This document shows positions 14,001-29,000 of a stretch of DNA of 64,000 nt, one piece after another. The stretch's first letter is position 1, and the number at the start of each line of letters is the position of its first letter. Where the stretch lies: positions 27,591,735-27,655,734 of the forward strand of contig NC_041003.1 of the NCBI RefSeq assembly GCF_004193775.1, written 5' to 3'. A program made the translations under genes and the position numbers. This stretch comes from Glycine soja (Eukaryota > Streptophyta > Magnoliopsida > Fabales > Fabaceae). The notes under the pieces were generated by a model. It was not told where the DNA came from. It made no database searches and saw nothing but the letters and a program-made list of their open reading frames with translations.

Positions 14001-17000
14001 TGTAACCATTTCAGATCTGACTGATAGCTCCCACTGTGAGCCCTTCCGATTGCCATCTGACTCATTAGGTTTTGCAACAATCCTTGCTGTCACTGTTTGC
14101 CCAACTTTGTAACAAGAGAATGGATTTTCCAAAACACTTCCATTCTGTACCTGTCCATAGATAGGCACCCAACTATTTAGAAAAATACTAAAACTAAAAT
14201 AGATAGAACATCAACAAGAGGGTAAGCGTTGATGCACTGCATCATTAAGGCCACTGCTATGTGAATTTGGTCACAATTTACAGCTACAAAAACAGCATAT
14301 CAGCTCGGGGTAAGGCCACTCAAATCTGACACTCTCAAGGCCCCAGAATGGCAGAAGCTTTGTTATCAAATCTACAACTTTAAATGCTAATTTTAATATT
14401 GACACCAGAAAAACAGAAGGCTTACCTCTGTTATGTGAATCCGGCCATGTAGACCAAATCCAAACTTCAACTTCAGTTCAAGCGTTTTGATGTCAGTAAT
14501 CTGGACAACCATACCATAAAAGAAAATTCATGAAAAACATTTTTAACTTGCAGAATAAGAAATACTACTCTGGACTCAAATATAATCAAACTAGATAAAC
14601 CCACATACCTCTGCCTCAACCAGAGTTCCCACTTTGTAGCTAGACTTCTTCTTGGTTCTTTTAGAACTAGATGTCCCATTGACCTCATTGGGAAGTAAGA
14701 GCAACCTTCCTGATGTTTCAGGACTTGGAAGAGCCATAACAGTTGCAACAACACTAACCAAGTAAAATATGCAATGCAATGAGTTGTGGGAAAACTAGGA
14801 AACATAATGAAGCTTCAACTCGTGAAAACAATTCTCATATTTAAAATTAAAATGATATTTCATTATAAGAAGTATTTTTCAGAAGCTTGATATATCTGCT
14901 AGCAATGGAATACTTAAAAGAGCATACATCTGATGCTCCAATTCCTTTGACAATAAAAAAGCATATGCCTCATGTATTCCAAGTAACAGGAAACAAATTA
15001 TGATATGAACTCAGGAGACAATTATTATGCATAAGTATTTGGCCTCCAAACACAAAATGATTAGCAATAACCCAATAAAGCACTGAATTAAATACTGTAA
15101 CTTTACAAGTAAAAACACACAAGATTAGGGAGTAGAAAATGATTCTTAGTAAATGATCAACACAGGAATCCAAGAGTACAAGAGTAAGGAAAAGAATTAC
15201 ACAGGTCCAAAATTTATGACAAAAAAGGAAAGTCCAAAGAAATCCCTCCAAAGAATACAAGATGATAACCAAAACACGAGACAAAAAAACAGAATATAAA
15301 TGAGCATTTCCTTGTATCCCCTTGTATCCAAAGAAAAAGAGCATTCAACAAAAAACTTTTTCATAAAGACCAATACAATCAGACAGTTTGTCACTACCAA
15401 CTCTTTAGCGTATTAAAAGAGGAATTGAAGTCTAGGAATCACACAGGTGGCACTGGCCAGGCTGCTAACAGACATTTGAGTGTGTACCCACTTTACTGTC
15501 CAAAATTATTGGGGGCACCATATTACTTAGACACAAACTTTAGTAATGATTAGTTATACTGGATAAAATAAATGTGAAAAGCTGAGTTGATACTTTTAAT
15601 CAGAGCAAATTTTGTGCTCACCTCTGCCCATTTTGGTATTGTTTATGAGGAAACCTTTGAGCATTATAGTCCGATACTGATGCATATCCTATAGTGTAAT
15701 CATTTTCTGGAATTGATAGAACCTGCATTGTAGATAATAATTTCAGTAAAATATGTTAATATGCATGAACAAGTTTTACTTTACCAGAAGATAGCTAAAG
15801 GTGAAGAACAACATTAATACTTGCCAGGTAATTTTCTTTTACAATTTCCACTACTGCATTCACAGTCTGATGCAATACCAAGTCCTTCGATGCCTCTCTT
15901 CGACGTTTCTGGAATCAAGGTATTTCATTGATTTGGTCAAAGTAGGTCACGAAAGAATGATGCACGCAGCCTCATGCACAAGGGCCAAGGCTGCCTTCTA
16001 AAGACAAAATTGAATGCCCATTATAGAAACCTTAAACATAACGTCATAACAACAAAAAATAATCCAAACTGTTTTCCCTTCAGATAAAAAAAAAAAAGGA
16101 ATGTTTATTAGAGAGAAGAAAGAAACAATGCAATGAGATAAATTTCATAAAGATGGTTCCATAGCACGGCAGCATATAATATGTATCAAAAATTTTACTC
16201 AGCTCTTTCTCTGCCATGTGGGACCAAAATGTGATATATATGCATGAAGACAGACGTAAGAGGTAAGGAGCAGAAAAAAAATTCCAACCTTCTTGTTGGT
16301 ATGACTTGTGGAACTTTCTTTAGATCTATTAATGAACTCTGGTTTTAGAGTTAACTCAACAAGCTTGTCTGCCTTTGCAACATCAAGAACCAATGCTTCC
16401 ACTACAGAGCCACTCTCCAAAATAGTTCCAGCCACTAAGGAATCATATCACAATGAGAATTGGTACTTGCACTTGATAAGAACCATCCAAATTTATTAGT
16501 TAATAACTAAATACCATGTGGGAAGGACAAAACTTACACTGATAATTGGCAATAAAACCAAAAACATCATTATGCTTTTCAAAACTTATAGCAAGTCCAA
16601 CATCCTCAACATCCTTAACTTTCCCTTTTGCAACCATACCAATGTTAAATCCTTCATCCCACTTTGAATCAGATGCACCAGATCCCCAGTATTGCAACTT
16701 TGCAATCTAATTCAAAAATGCACACAAGATTAGAAGTAAAAGAAAAGGAAGAGGATGTGAAAGGAATTGCTGACAGGAAAGCAGAAGAGAAAAATGATGC
16801 TAGGAGGCAAATAAACAGAAATAACGAAAATCAAAATGTTATTTTTTATTATAAAAAAAATACATGGCATTACATTGTTAGCTATGATAAGTCAAAAAGC
16901 AATTCACGGCCAGAAAATTTTTTCATGGATTTAACTTGAAATTGACAAAATTCAAGGTTGACTTGTATTTTCTAAGACAAGTCAAAGTGGTAGAGACCAC

Positions 17001-20000
17001 TTAACTATCCAATAATCAATAATAATGTCAACTCATTTGAGCAAAAAATTTGCTATCTTGTATTTTCCAAAATTTAATGCAAAAGGAAACACAAATTGAA
17101 ATATGCAGATCTGGTTTTATTAGAAGAGCTAGATGTATTACACAGAAAAATCTCATAATTAAATAGTAAAACTGCATTAATCTAATTGCAGAACTAAGTG
17201 AACACCTACATCATTTTCTAATCAAAATAAATGAACATATAGATGAACAAAAGTACTCTAGGTATCTAATTCTAAATTTCAAAAATAACAGTTTGGAAAG
17301 AAATTGAGTAAGACAACAAGCATGTTTGCGGGCATATGAAGTTCATAGTTGAAAACAGCACAAGGATAGACATCCGCGTGTGCTAGCATGCATAAAATAA
17401 ACAATTTAATAAGTAGAATAATAAAATGCAACACTAAGTGTCAATAATATTTGAGTTACATGATAATTGTTTATACCTTGTCATCCATGAGAAAGTAGTC
17501 CTGAATAAATGATGCATCAGTTGAAGAACAAGCAGTCTGCTTTAGCGAGAGTGTTACTCTACCAGTTTCACTACTAACCTGAAGGTTTTTTTTTTTAATA
17601 AAAAAAGAGTATTAGTATTACACCGTTTTAGCCAGCACTAGGCTTTCATAAAATTGATACAGCCTGAAATATACTAACATTGGATATGTTGCTGCGAACT
17701 GATTGTCCAATGTAATAAGCTTCCAAAATATTGCTTTTCTGGTCATCTGCAGCCTATACAATAGAACGAGGTTACTAGGAAATCATATGCCTAGGATAAA
17801 GTGAGGTGTGTAAAAGAGAAAGAAAAGGAAGGGGATGTGTTAAATAGAGATACCTTATTTCTAGGAGCAAAGCCAGTTAAATGACCAAGGAAACGAACAA
17901 AGCAACCAGACTCAATTAAGTTACATATATAGCCCTGCTCCATACACAATATATTTAGCAAAAGAAGAAAAACTTAACAGCATGTCACTGATAAGCAAGA
18001 AACAAAAAAAATCATGAGACTAATAAAAAAAAGTGTTGGAAGCAGTTCATAGATGTTTGACATCATCACTTACATGCACAACGGAGTTAGGATGTATCTG
18101 ATTGATATCTGCAGGAATCTGCTGAGCATGTTTAATAAGAGAACTTTTGGCAGACAGGATCAAATTGTTTCCCTTAACATCTACATTGATTAAAATGAAA
18201 CATTAAATTAATAATTGCAGGTTTATGATATAAGTTATCAACTCAATAGATGACACTGAAAAGCAAAACAGAGAATAATAAGAGTGAATCTCATTCATAT
18301 CTAAGAAATAACATTAAAAACCTATGTTGAAGTTTCTGTTTCACACACAAAACACAGTTTCTTACTGAAAACTGTTGAAATTAAAACAATAAAATTCTAA
18401 ATAATTATGATCTCATGATGTAAAAAATTGACCTCTCTTATTTATTTTCATAACTTAGGTCAAGTAAAATTATAGTACAAAAACATAATAATTTTAATGA
18501 TAGTAGTAAGTTAAAAAGTAGCTGCTACACCAAAAAAGGGAAATAAAATCATCCCAGCAATGAATGTCTAAGTAGTAAATAAAAAGATGTTAAAATAGAA
18601 GAGGAGTCAAACTTATATATATAACCATGGGGAAAACTTGGATCCTTCCCTAACTCTACAAGGTAAACAAATTCAGTATCAAACCTTAATAAAATGACAC
18701 AAACACAGAATTGTTAACATTTCATGCCTAACAGCTTTGCCCAGGCATTAACTTTGTCAACAAAGAACATGCTGAATATCTTAACTGTACCTAGAACCAG
18801 CAGTTGGTCAAAATTATATCCAGGTTTCAATCTTGAGTGCCTCAAAATAGCTTGCCCTGCAAAGTTAGAAGCTACAATTAGCAATTACATTAAGAGTAAG
18901 CAGCAATGGGAAAGCCTTTACCAACCATTAGGGAATTTTTACCATGATGATCTGCCAAGTGCTCCATAGATATTGTACCCCTTGAGAAACCACTTGCATT
19001 GACATAAACAACTACAGCATTAGATGTTATTCTGTCAACAACTCCTGAAACAAGGCTACCCAGCGTAACCATATCATCTTCAGAAACCCTGTTATATGAA
19101 ATCAAATTGGATTAGCATAATTTGTACCCCAGCAGAGTGCCTGCCTGCACTTTTTAATCACAACCCTAAAGTAAGTCAGCAGATAGCTTTCTATTTTACC
19201 TGACAGAACTTAAACTACTTTTTTACATTTTAAAGAAAACATATTATGTCACCAAAAAATACAATTTGACAACAAGCAGAAAGTGGAAAGAAGCAAACCT
19301 TGTGGGCTTTATTATGAAACTAAGATTGATTCTTCGTGAAGCAGGAATGCAACTTATGACCCGGCATTTGACAACTTGTCCAACATTGTACACTGTACCT
19401 GGATCAGCCCCTGGCTCTAATCCAAGCTCAGATCTGCTCTTAAATCAAAACAATGAATAACATAGTTCTAGTAAGAGAATAACACTAATACTCACATCGC
19501 AAATGAAATGTAGTCACAGTCAATGAGTTTTCAAGATGCCACAACATAAAAACAGGAAGATAATGCACACCAAAAATAAAGGCTTGCAATTGAAGACTTG
19601 TTCAACTTCAGAATTGGGCTAACCAAGTTAGCAAGAAACTCAGTTCATAACTATGGATTGGCTAGCATCATGGCATGGCAGATTTTTTGCCAACTGCCAT
19701 AGGCATTAGGCACTTTGTGAAGGGAGACCAGCTATGGCAGCACCATAGGCTACAATAGTATGTTTATACGGTGGAACTTCATCCTTCCACTATTGATAAC
19801 ACTAATATATACTCCCTTTGCACTCAAATATAAGCAAAAATATCTAATTTTGCACTTATTAAGAATGTTGGTTAACTTCATTTAATTTTCTTGATTTTGT
19901 ACAAAAAAAGAATGACATCTCCTACACTACCCTTAATCATATTTATTGGAAATGGTACTCATTTGAACTTAAGGATATTTTTGGAATAATGGCATTAAAT

Positions 20001-23000
20001 AGGGTTGAATTAGTTGAAATTTGCTTATATTTCAATCCACCAAACTTAGACATTTTTTTGCTTATAAGTTGTATTTGAGTCCACAGGAAGTAAATATGTA
20101 TGCATGTGTTTGCAAAAAAATTACCCAAAGTATTCATAATTAACTATAGTCATAGGTTTTAAGCAAAATATACAAGTACATAAAAATAAAAGTCAAGGAA
20201 ACGAGCAAAATTAAAAAAGACATCCATATTTTTTCAAATACAAGACATCTTAAACATTCAATAAAAATTGAGGGTTAGTTAGTGTAGCACAAAGAACAGA
20301 AGTTGAGGGTTCAGACTTAAGAGTTCAGTACAGAGGTGATTCAAAGTTCAAAGTTCAATGCAGAGAAAATAATGGAGGGTGGATGCCACTGGAAATAATG
20401 CCTAAGATGAGTGGGTTATTGGTCGAATAGGGTGGGAATCAAAAAGTTAATAGAAGTGTGGGAAATTATCTCCAATTTGGGATTTCTTTTTTTACATTCA
20501 GAAAAGGGAAGTGAAATCTCAACTTTGACCCTAAAGAAAACCCCTAAAACAAGTGTTGAGGGCAAAAATGAGTTTTCGTAAAGCATTATTCTAGCATGGC
20601 TATGGCTGCGATTTGCTATGGCCTTTATTGAAAAATGCACCACCATAATGCCACTATAGCAAACTATTGAAATTATGATACCCAGGCAGAAAATCCAATT
20701 TAAACAAGGTTCTAAATCTTTTCCACAAGAGAAAAGTACAAAATTAAACAATAAAAACCCTTCAAAACCATGTGAAATAATGAGAAACATGATTAGATAA
20801 ACAAAAAGAAAAAAACATTGTAGAAATAAAAAAATTAAACCCCATGCATTGCCAAAATAAAATACACTTCATTAGTTAGAACTGTTTGGGGCATAAGACT
20901 TCTATACAACAACAACAACAACAACAACAACAACGCCTTATCCCACTAGGTGGGGTCGGCTACATGGATCAACTTCCGCCATAAGACTTCTATATATCAT
21001 TTTATCTTGTGAGAAACGAAAAGGCTTCAAAGTTCAAACATATCAAAATCCCATGATAAATGAATGATATGGAAATGAAGAAATTAGTCAAGAGTAAAAG
21101 GTGAAAAATGAAGATGAAATTTCCAAAACTAAAAGCTCATGATTTAAGCAAAAATCAAAATATAACTGACTGTTATCATGACATAAGTATACAGATAAAT
21201 AGAGACTTGCCTGGGAGCAAATCCTTGGACCCCATTGTAAAACCGTACAAAGCATCCATGAACTTCAATCTTTGTTATCCATCCATGGGTTATCAAACCA
21301 TCAGTTGCATCAGCATATGAACTAATAATCCCAAGTTTTGATTTCACCTGTATAAATATGATATATCTGATTCAGAATTGAATATGGAACTAATCAATTG
21401 GGTTGGGTGGGGGATATTAATAAATGCTCCCAAAATTTCTTCATCGAGGACAATGTAGCGACAAACAAGCTTATTGAAAGATGTATGCAGCAAAAGGAAA
21501 TTTTTTATTTGTTATTTGAAAGAAGTGAAGCAGCAAATTATCTCAATTGTAGTTCGTAGGCCATTCCTTTTATTTATCTAGGCATACCGATTGGAGCAAA
21601 TCCAAGAAGGTGTCAGATGTGGGATCCTCTAATCAATAAGTGTGAGAGAAAATTAGCGAGATGGAAACAAAGACACCTGTCTTTCAGGGGAAGAGTGACT
21701 CTCATATAGTCAGTTCTAACATCCATACCTATTTATTTCTTTTCTTTTTTCAGGGTTCCCAAGAAGGTGGTGGACAAGCTAGTATGCTTACAGAGAAAAT
21801 TCCTATGGGGAGGAGGTGCTGATCATAACAAGATAGCCTGGGTCAAATGGGACACAGTGTGCTTCCCAAAGGACAAAGGAGGGTTGGGGATCAAGGATGT
21901 GAACACTTTCAATCTTGCGTTACTAGCAAAATGGAAGTGGCACTTATTTCAGCACCAAGGGCAACTGTGGGCTAGGGTATTGGAGTCCAAATATGGTAGA
22001 TGGAGGGGTCTAAATGAGGCACCTAGAAGTAGCACAGAATCCATATGGTGGAGGGATCTGAAGATGGTATCCCATCATCCAGAGCATGGCGAAGCATTAC
22101 AGAGGAGCACGGCCTGGAGGGTTGGATGCGGTGACAGAATTAAGTTTTGGGAGGATGATTGGATCAGAGACAACAGAGCACTAGTAGCAAAATATCCTAG
22201 GTTGTACCTCATATCCAATCAGCAAAATCATACTATTCAGCAGATGGGAGGACATAAGGACAAAGGGTGGGAATGGTAGTTCACGTGGAGGAGACCGTTG
22301 TTTGATAATGAGATAGACATGGCTATTTCATTCCTAAGAGATGTGGAAAGCAAGCAAATTCAATCACAAAGGTCAAATGAGTGGGTGTGGATGGCAGACT
22401 CCAGTGGTCAATTCTCAACAAAAACCGCATACAATGCTATGAGGGAGGCCTCATTAGACGGGATAGAAGATACAGCTTTTGCAAAATTGTGGAAGTTAAA
22501 GGTACCGAATAAAATACCAGTCTTCGCATGGAGATTACTTAGAGACAGACTTCCCACAAGAAGAAACCTTCATAGGCGACAAGTGGAGATAAATGATAGG
22601 AGATGTCTTTTTTGCAATAGCATGGAGGAGGACACAAGACACCTGTTTTTTCATTGTAGCAAAATCAGTCCTCTTTGGTTGGAATCGTTGTCTTGGGTGA
22701 ACTCTATCAGTCCTATCCCGATAAACCCAAAACAACATTTCCTCCAACACATATCTGGGATGGCTCAGGGGGTAAGGGGTACCAGGTGGAGGTGGTGGTG
22801 GCTGGCTCTCACATGGTCAATATGGCAGCACCGAAATAAGATACTCTTCTCCAATGACACATTTGATGCTAACAAAATCATGGATGATGCATCCTTTGTA
22901 ATGTGGACATGGCTTCAGAGCCTAGAGAAGGACTTTGAGATTTAGCTACAACCACTGGTCAAGTAATCTTAGATCAGGGTTTGTGTGTTAGATGAAGATT

Positions 23001-26000
23001 GTACAGTGCATAGTTGCAGAGCACAGGACACTTGTATCTAGGCTTTTGGTTTCTATCAAGACTACATATGTTTCATAATGGAACTAGTGGTCTGTGGTCT
23101 TAATATGTAAACTTTGTAAGCTTGTACCTCTGGTACTCAATTAATATATTATCTATTTTTGCTGAGCAAAAAAAATTCTTCAAACCCCCCACCCCAACCC
23201 CCCTTGCTTCCACAAGTGCTGCTCTACACATTTTATCAACTAAATGGTGTCATAATAGGAAACATGTAATATAAAGTTCATGCAAATACATCACTATAAA
23301 GTAGTACTCAGGTGCAAAACTACAACATCCTTCACACTAGGGATAATTATGACCAAAATGGAAAGACAAGCAAATTCAGTTGAAAATTATATCTAGAGAA
23401 CTAGAGTGCAAAGATTATCATATTTTTTAAATTTTTGGTAGGATGAGGATTAAGGATTGTCAAACTATTAGCCTGGTGTCAAGATTTTGACTAAGATCTT
23501 ATTTGGTTGGTTGAGTGAGGTTTCAGGAGATACTATTTCATCAATGCATGGCAATTATATTCAGGGAAGGCTTTTTTTTGGTGAATGGAAGAATGATTTT
23601 GGACGCAGTCCTCACTGAAAATATAGTACAAAAAAGAAGCCAAAGAAGAAATTCTTAAAAGGAACATATTATCCAACAACAAAGAGTCAGATAAACCTTA
23701 CTTTTGAAAGACGAGAAAGATAATTCACGATAGGTATGAAAATATAATTGATGGATGCATAAAGAAACGTTATACTGGATAACTAAACTAAAAGAAGAAG
23801 AAAATTTATTATAGTGCCTTTGAGTTTGAATAAACTGGAGAAGAAGAGTTCACATGTAGAAACATACAAGCGTTTTCTTGTGTGTAGCTGTCACTCTTTT
23901 TGACTTGCAACCAAGCACACGGAAAACCAATTCAGCTCCCACCTGTACCATAATCCAAGTAAAAACTTCAGCCACATAATGTCAAAACTGTCCCATCACA
24001 AACATGCAACAAAACCATATATTGTCTAAAGAAACAAAAAATGACAATACTAAAAATAACTAGCACAAGCTAATAGAACCTTAAATTTTTTTCCAGGCTT
24101 TGAAATTTCCAATTCAGACATATGTCGAAGAGGACAAAGTGCCTTCACACCACCTGGAATTTGCACTATAGCACCAAAGCTGTCAACTGAAAGAATCTTA
24201 GCCTTCACCACCATGCCAGGCTTGACATCAGAATGAGTAAACACTTCCTCTTCTAAAGCACTAGCCTGCATGATATGAAAACAAAAAGATGATTAATTGA
24301 AAACCTCTTACTAACAACCAAGTCAACATTATTCCACATAACATCAAATTTAAACTCGTATGCACATGGAAAGCCATTATACAGAGAAACAACAGACTAG
24401 CTCAGTTTATGCAGCTAACATTTTTTTCCCTAAAGACATAAACATGAAATGTCATTAATTTGCACATTCAAGAGCATACTTAACATTAACAAACTAGGAT
24501 TTAGAGAGAAAAAAATTATTGAATATTGAACAACTAAATTATATTGCTTCTACTTTGAAAAGGTCAACATGTTCTAGTTACATCAGACATATGAATATGT
24601 ATAATTATGGGAATGGAATAGACAAAAAATGACATGAACTAAACCTTGGAGCTTTTGAAACAACTGAAATGTAGAAAATAATGATGAATGAGAAGGTTGG
24701 AAGCAATCTAACATGGGATACTAAAGAAGAAATGAACTTTCAAAGGATATGATACAGACCAGACCAATTATAGTCCTGACAGAGCACTAAAAATGTAGAA
24801 GAAAAATTACAATTTAACAAATTATTATTTCTACAAGAGATTAGAGCCATTTGCAATTCTTCCAAGCAATCAAGACAATCATAAGAATAAGAACTCTTGA
24901 ATGTAATAACTCCTATATCCATCATAAGGTCAAGTTCATAAAAGTACTAATGCACATAAACACACAAAAAGACATACAGGTTTTGAACAGTGTTGAAACA
25001 ATAATACCATTGTGTGCTGGCCCACATACATATATAGTCAGTCTACAGCAATTAGACAGAGGTTACAAACGGTCAATAAAGAAATTATCAAAAACATTTT
25101 CAAATTCAACAGATAATTGATGTTCAGACACAAAGGACAACTTGATTAAATATTAAAGAAGTGTATAATAACTTGCCAGTTGCCAGTATATACCAATACC
25201 AAAGCTGGTAAGATAACAAGTGAATCATAAATAGAAAAAGTTCCAACATGACTGCTTTTTATAATGCTCAATGTGAAGCACGTAACCCATTCTAAAACAA
25301 AAAGACCTAAGATGATAAAAAAGTATGTGATTCCAGTGTAATACCAACATAAAAAGGCACTGCAACCATTCACTGACAGATGCTTATCATCTTTTAGAAA
25401 TTAAATTAAATAAAAGTACAATGACAACCTTCAAAACTCCTGTAGCAATTCCTTCCAAATATCGTAACCCAAGAATCCGAACTCGAACACGATTTCCTTC
25501 GTTGTACTTCTTCTCAAGTTTTTGGACCTCTTCTTCAGCAATATCAGATATCTGTCAACAATAATTTCAATGATCATTTTCATTTTTCCTGGTGGGGTAA
25601 CGCTTAAAATGCAGTTGAACATTCAGATTTCATACTGTATGAGTTCTGCATCATTAAAACTTGTCCAAACACTACATACACTGACAAAAGCTGGAGTTGG
25701 CTCCGGAATTGATGGAACTTCAAGCAATAGTCCTAATCCTCTATCCACCCTAACAACTTTTGAGTTGTCATATATATCTCCAATTTTAACATGCTGCACA
25801 TCAAAGACAGTTCATCAGTCTCCAACATGGAACCCATGATTATCAATAACAATAATAATTATGGAAGCAACAGACAAGAAAAGCATCCTTTAACAGCATT
25901 GAACGGTAATTACTAGTGGGAAAGAGAATAAAAAAACAGTTTTAGAATCCATTCCATTGAATCTAATATGCCATCCTTAGAGCACCAACAATATTTAATC

Positions 26001-29000
26001 TACAATACTTACAGAAGGGGGGGCCCTGTTCTGAACAAGATGTGGATTCAGCGTCAACCCAACAGCTCTACTTGATGGATCAATGAATAATATCCGAGAA
26101 ACAACCTAGATAACATAAAAGGCACTTAGAAAAATAGAACAGTAAATCTAAAAGAAGGTAACCTGCTTGACAGCAAAAGAGACAGAATCAGCTGAAAAAT
26201 ACATTGATCATATTGCAAACTCAATGTGAAAATCCATCAAGGTAAAGAAGTAAATATGAAGCTAAGAAACAACACAACCACATGATGATGCATTATGAAT
26301 TTATGACTGCAATCAGAAATCCAATGATGCCAAAGAACTAAGTACACAACCATTGTTTTTATGGGAGGGTTGAGTAGGAATAAAATAAGAATTTCTTTTG
26401 ATAAAAAAAAAATAATACCCCTAAAACAACTTGTTTTTAAATCCGCATATGTCAATCCACTTGTATTATTTATGATTATAAAAATTACACACTTAACTTT
26501 TAAAGCTATATACTTAAGATCAGTTGAAGAAGACTAGACAAGAGAGCTTTAAACTGCCAGAAGCTTCTAATGGATCACTTGTATTATATCATGGATCAAA
26601 TTCCTCATCATTTTTAGCTTAAATGGTGTCAGCCTCTCTCCAAAACAACAGAGGTACCAAAAATGCCAATGTAACCTATTACTATACATGCTAAGGCATC
26701 AAAAAAATATTCCACTAGAATATTATATCACATGATGCACGCATGCATGAAAAATCTTGCACTCAATAACTTAATAAATTATACAGAAGGAGCTTACAAA
26801 AAAAAAAAAAGTATTTCAGTGTGTCAAGCAAACACTGGGATACAATTTGCAAAAATGGGAGCAGGGCAAGTTGTAAAAGTTGCAAAGGTCAAATTCAAAA
26901 GTACCTTCTGAGATTCACTGCACTTATCCTTCCAGTTTGTTCCAGGATAAATATTTTGCAAATGAAACAGATCAACCTGCAATGAAAAGATTCTAAACAT
27001 TAATTTTGTGAGAGCATTGAGTTTGTCAAGAGAATCTATTTACACAATATCATTGAAGCATTCCATTTACAATAATTGCAGGATGCACTTACAGTTCCAG
27101 TGAAGTATGTGAGAAATGATAACATAACACCATTCTCAAGGATTGACTTCACACGGGCATTTACCAGCATTCCTGGAACTAGAAGATCAATTGATAAACC
27201 TCTAAGATCCTTGGTCTGTATCAAATGCACAGGGAAAATAAGTATTGGAATATGTTTTTGTACAACTGTGAAAACAGTTCTGTAAGCTAATTGAAAGGGC
27301 TGTTAGCTTTTGCTAACAGCACCCATCTAGTGATAAACATCTGTAGTATGATGGTAATGGCAGTTAGCTTTGACTAACTGCACCTCATTAGGATACAAGG
27401 CTATATTCTGTTAGTGTTAGTTAGAATCAGTTAGAGTTAGTTAGAATCTGTACAGAGGTTAACAGAACAGAGGTCTATATATACCTCTGTATGTAACTAA
27501 CTGCAATCAACTTTTCAGATCAATAAAAATCAGCTTCACTATTATACAGCTTTCTCTCCTTTCTCTCTCTCAATTTATTCAACATGGTATCTAGAGCCAT
27601 TTTTTCGTAATCCTGGTTCTTTCGCAAGGTCCAATGTTTTGTGTTCATGGCTTCTGCTCCTGCGAATTCAGTTCCCCAATCATTTCCCAACTCCATTGCT
27701 GAAAAACTTGATGATTCCAATTATCTTCACTGGCGTCAACATGTTGAACCGATTATTAAATCACATAGATTGCAACGTTTCGTTGTCAATCCAATTATTC
27801 CTCCTCGTTACCTCACAAAGGACGATCGTGTTGCTGATCATGTCAACCCTGACTATGAAGCCTGGGAGGTTCAAGATCAAACGCTCCTGGTATGGCTGCA
27901 ATCCACTCTTTCAAAATCGGTATTATCACGCGTTTTTGTTTCAAATCATTCCTATCAAGTTTGGGATAAAATTCATGAGCATTTTAGTCTCCACATGAAA
28001 TCCCACACGCAACAGCTCCGCACTGCGATGAGAGCAGTTACTCTTGAAGGCAAAACGATTGAGGAGTATTTGCAAAAAATCAAAGGGTTTGTGGATGAAC
28101 TTGCTGGCGTCGGTGTTCATGTTCGTCACGAGGAATATGTTGATGCGCTCCTCGAAGGACTGGTGGTTTTTGTTATCGAAAGCAAAAATGAACTCAATCC
28201 TTCGCAGAAATTGAAGATTTGCTATATGGTCACGAAACTCAACTCGTGCTACGACAAAGATGCACAGGTAATGAACGTTGTTTCATTAAACTACACTCAA
28301 GGCTATTTGCATCCAAACGCCTATAAAACTGGTGACTCTGGTGGTTCTCGAGGTTTGTATGGTCGTGGTGGTGGTCGTGGTGCCTTTTTGGACCGCAGTG
28401 CTGGCCATGGTGGTGGTGGCTCTGGCAGAGGACGCGGTGGTGGACAATTTACAAACTTCTAATGACAAATCTGTCTTAAATTTAGGCACACTGGTAATGT
28501 TTGTCATTTTAGGTCTGATGTGAACTTCCAGCCTCATGAATCTCTAACTTTCATTGATCCTACCACACTACAACCCATCCCCTACTCCACTGGTTCAATC
28601 AAAACCTCCAACACCTGTGTTAATCCTAATTCTAAGAATCCTGCTCCAGGCCACAGCCAACCCAATGCAATGCTCACTAATTCAACCTCTCGTGGGAACA
28701 GTCAGGCTGGTACGACCTGGATTCCAAATTCTAGAGCCAGTTTTCATGTGACTGGTGACTCGCAGAATATCAAACAATTCACCTACTTTGATGGACCAAA
28801 TCAGATATTCATAGGCAATGGTGAAGGTTTAAGTATTTCTAACACTGGCTCCTCATCATTTGTCTCCTAATGATGTTGGCATAACCTTTAAACTTCACAA
28901 ATTATTACATGTTCCTTCAATTTTGAAAAACCTGTTAAGTGTAAGTCAATTTGCCAAAGATAATTCTGTTTTCTTTGAATTTCATCCTCATGTGTGTCTT

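Noticed and set aside
15805..15825. A GT donor inside GGCAAGTATT for intron 24
   Set aside because: Joining from that GT shifts the frame in exon 25; the GC donor keeps it.
19655..20680. ATGGC/GCCAT-rich tracts at 19660-19790 and 20590-20680 as ends of an old GGCGG-type hAT
   Set aside because: The outer ends do not show the CAGTGTTGT terminus or an 8-bp TSD. Resemblance is compositional only.
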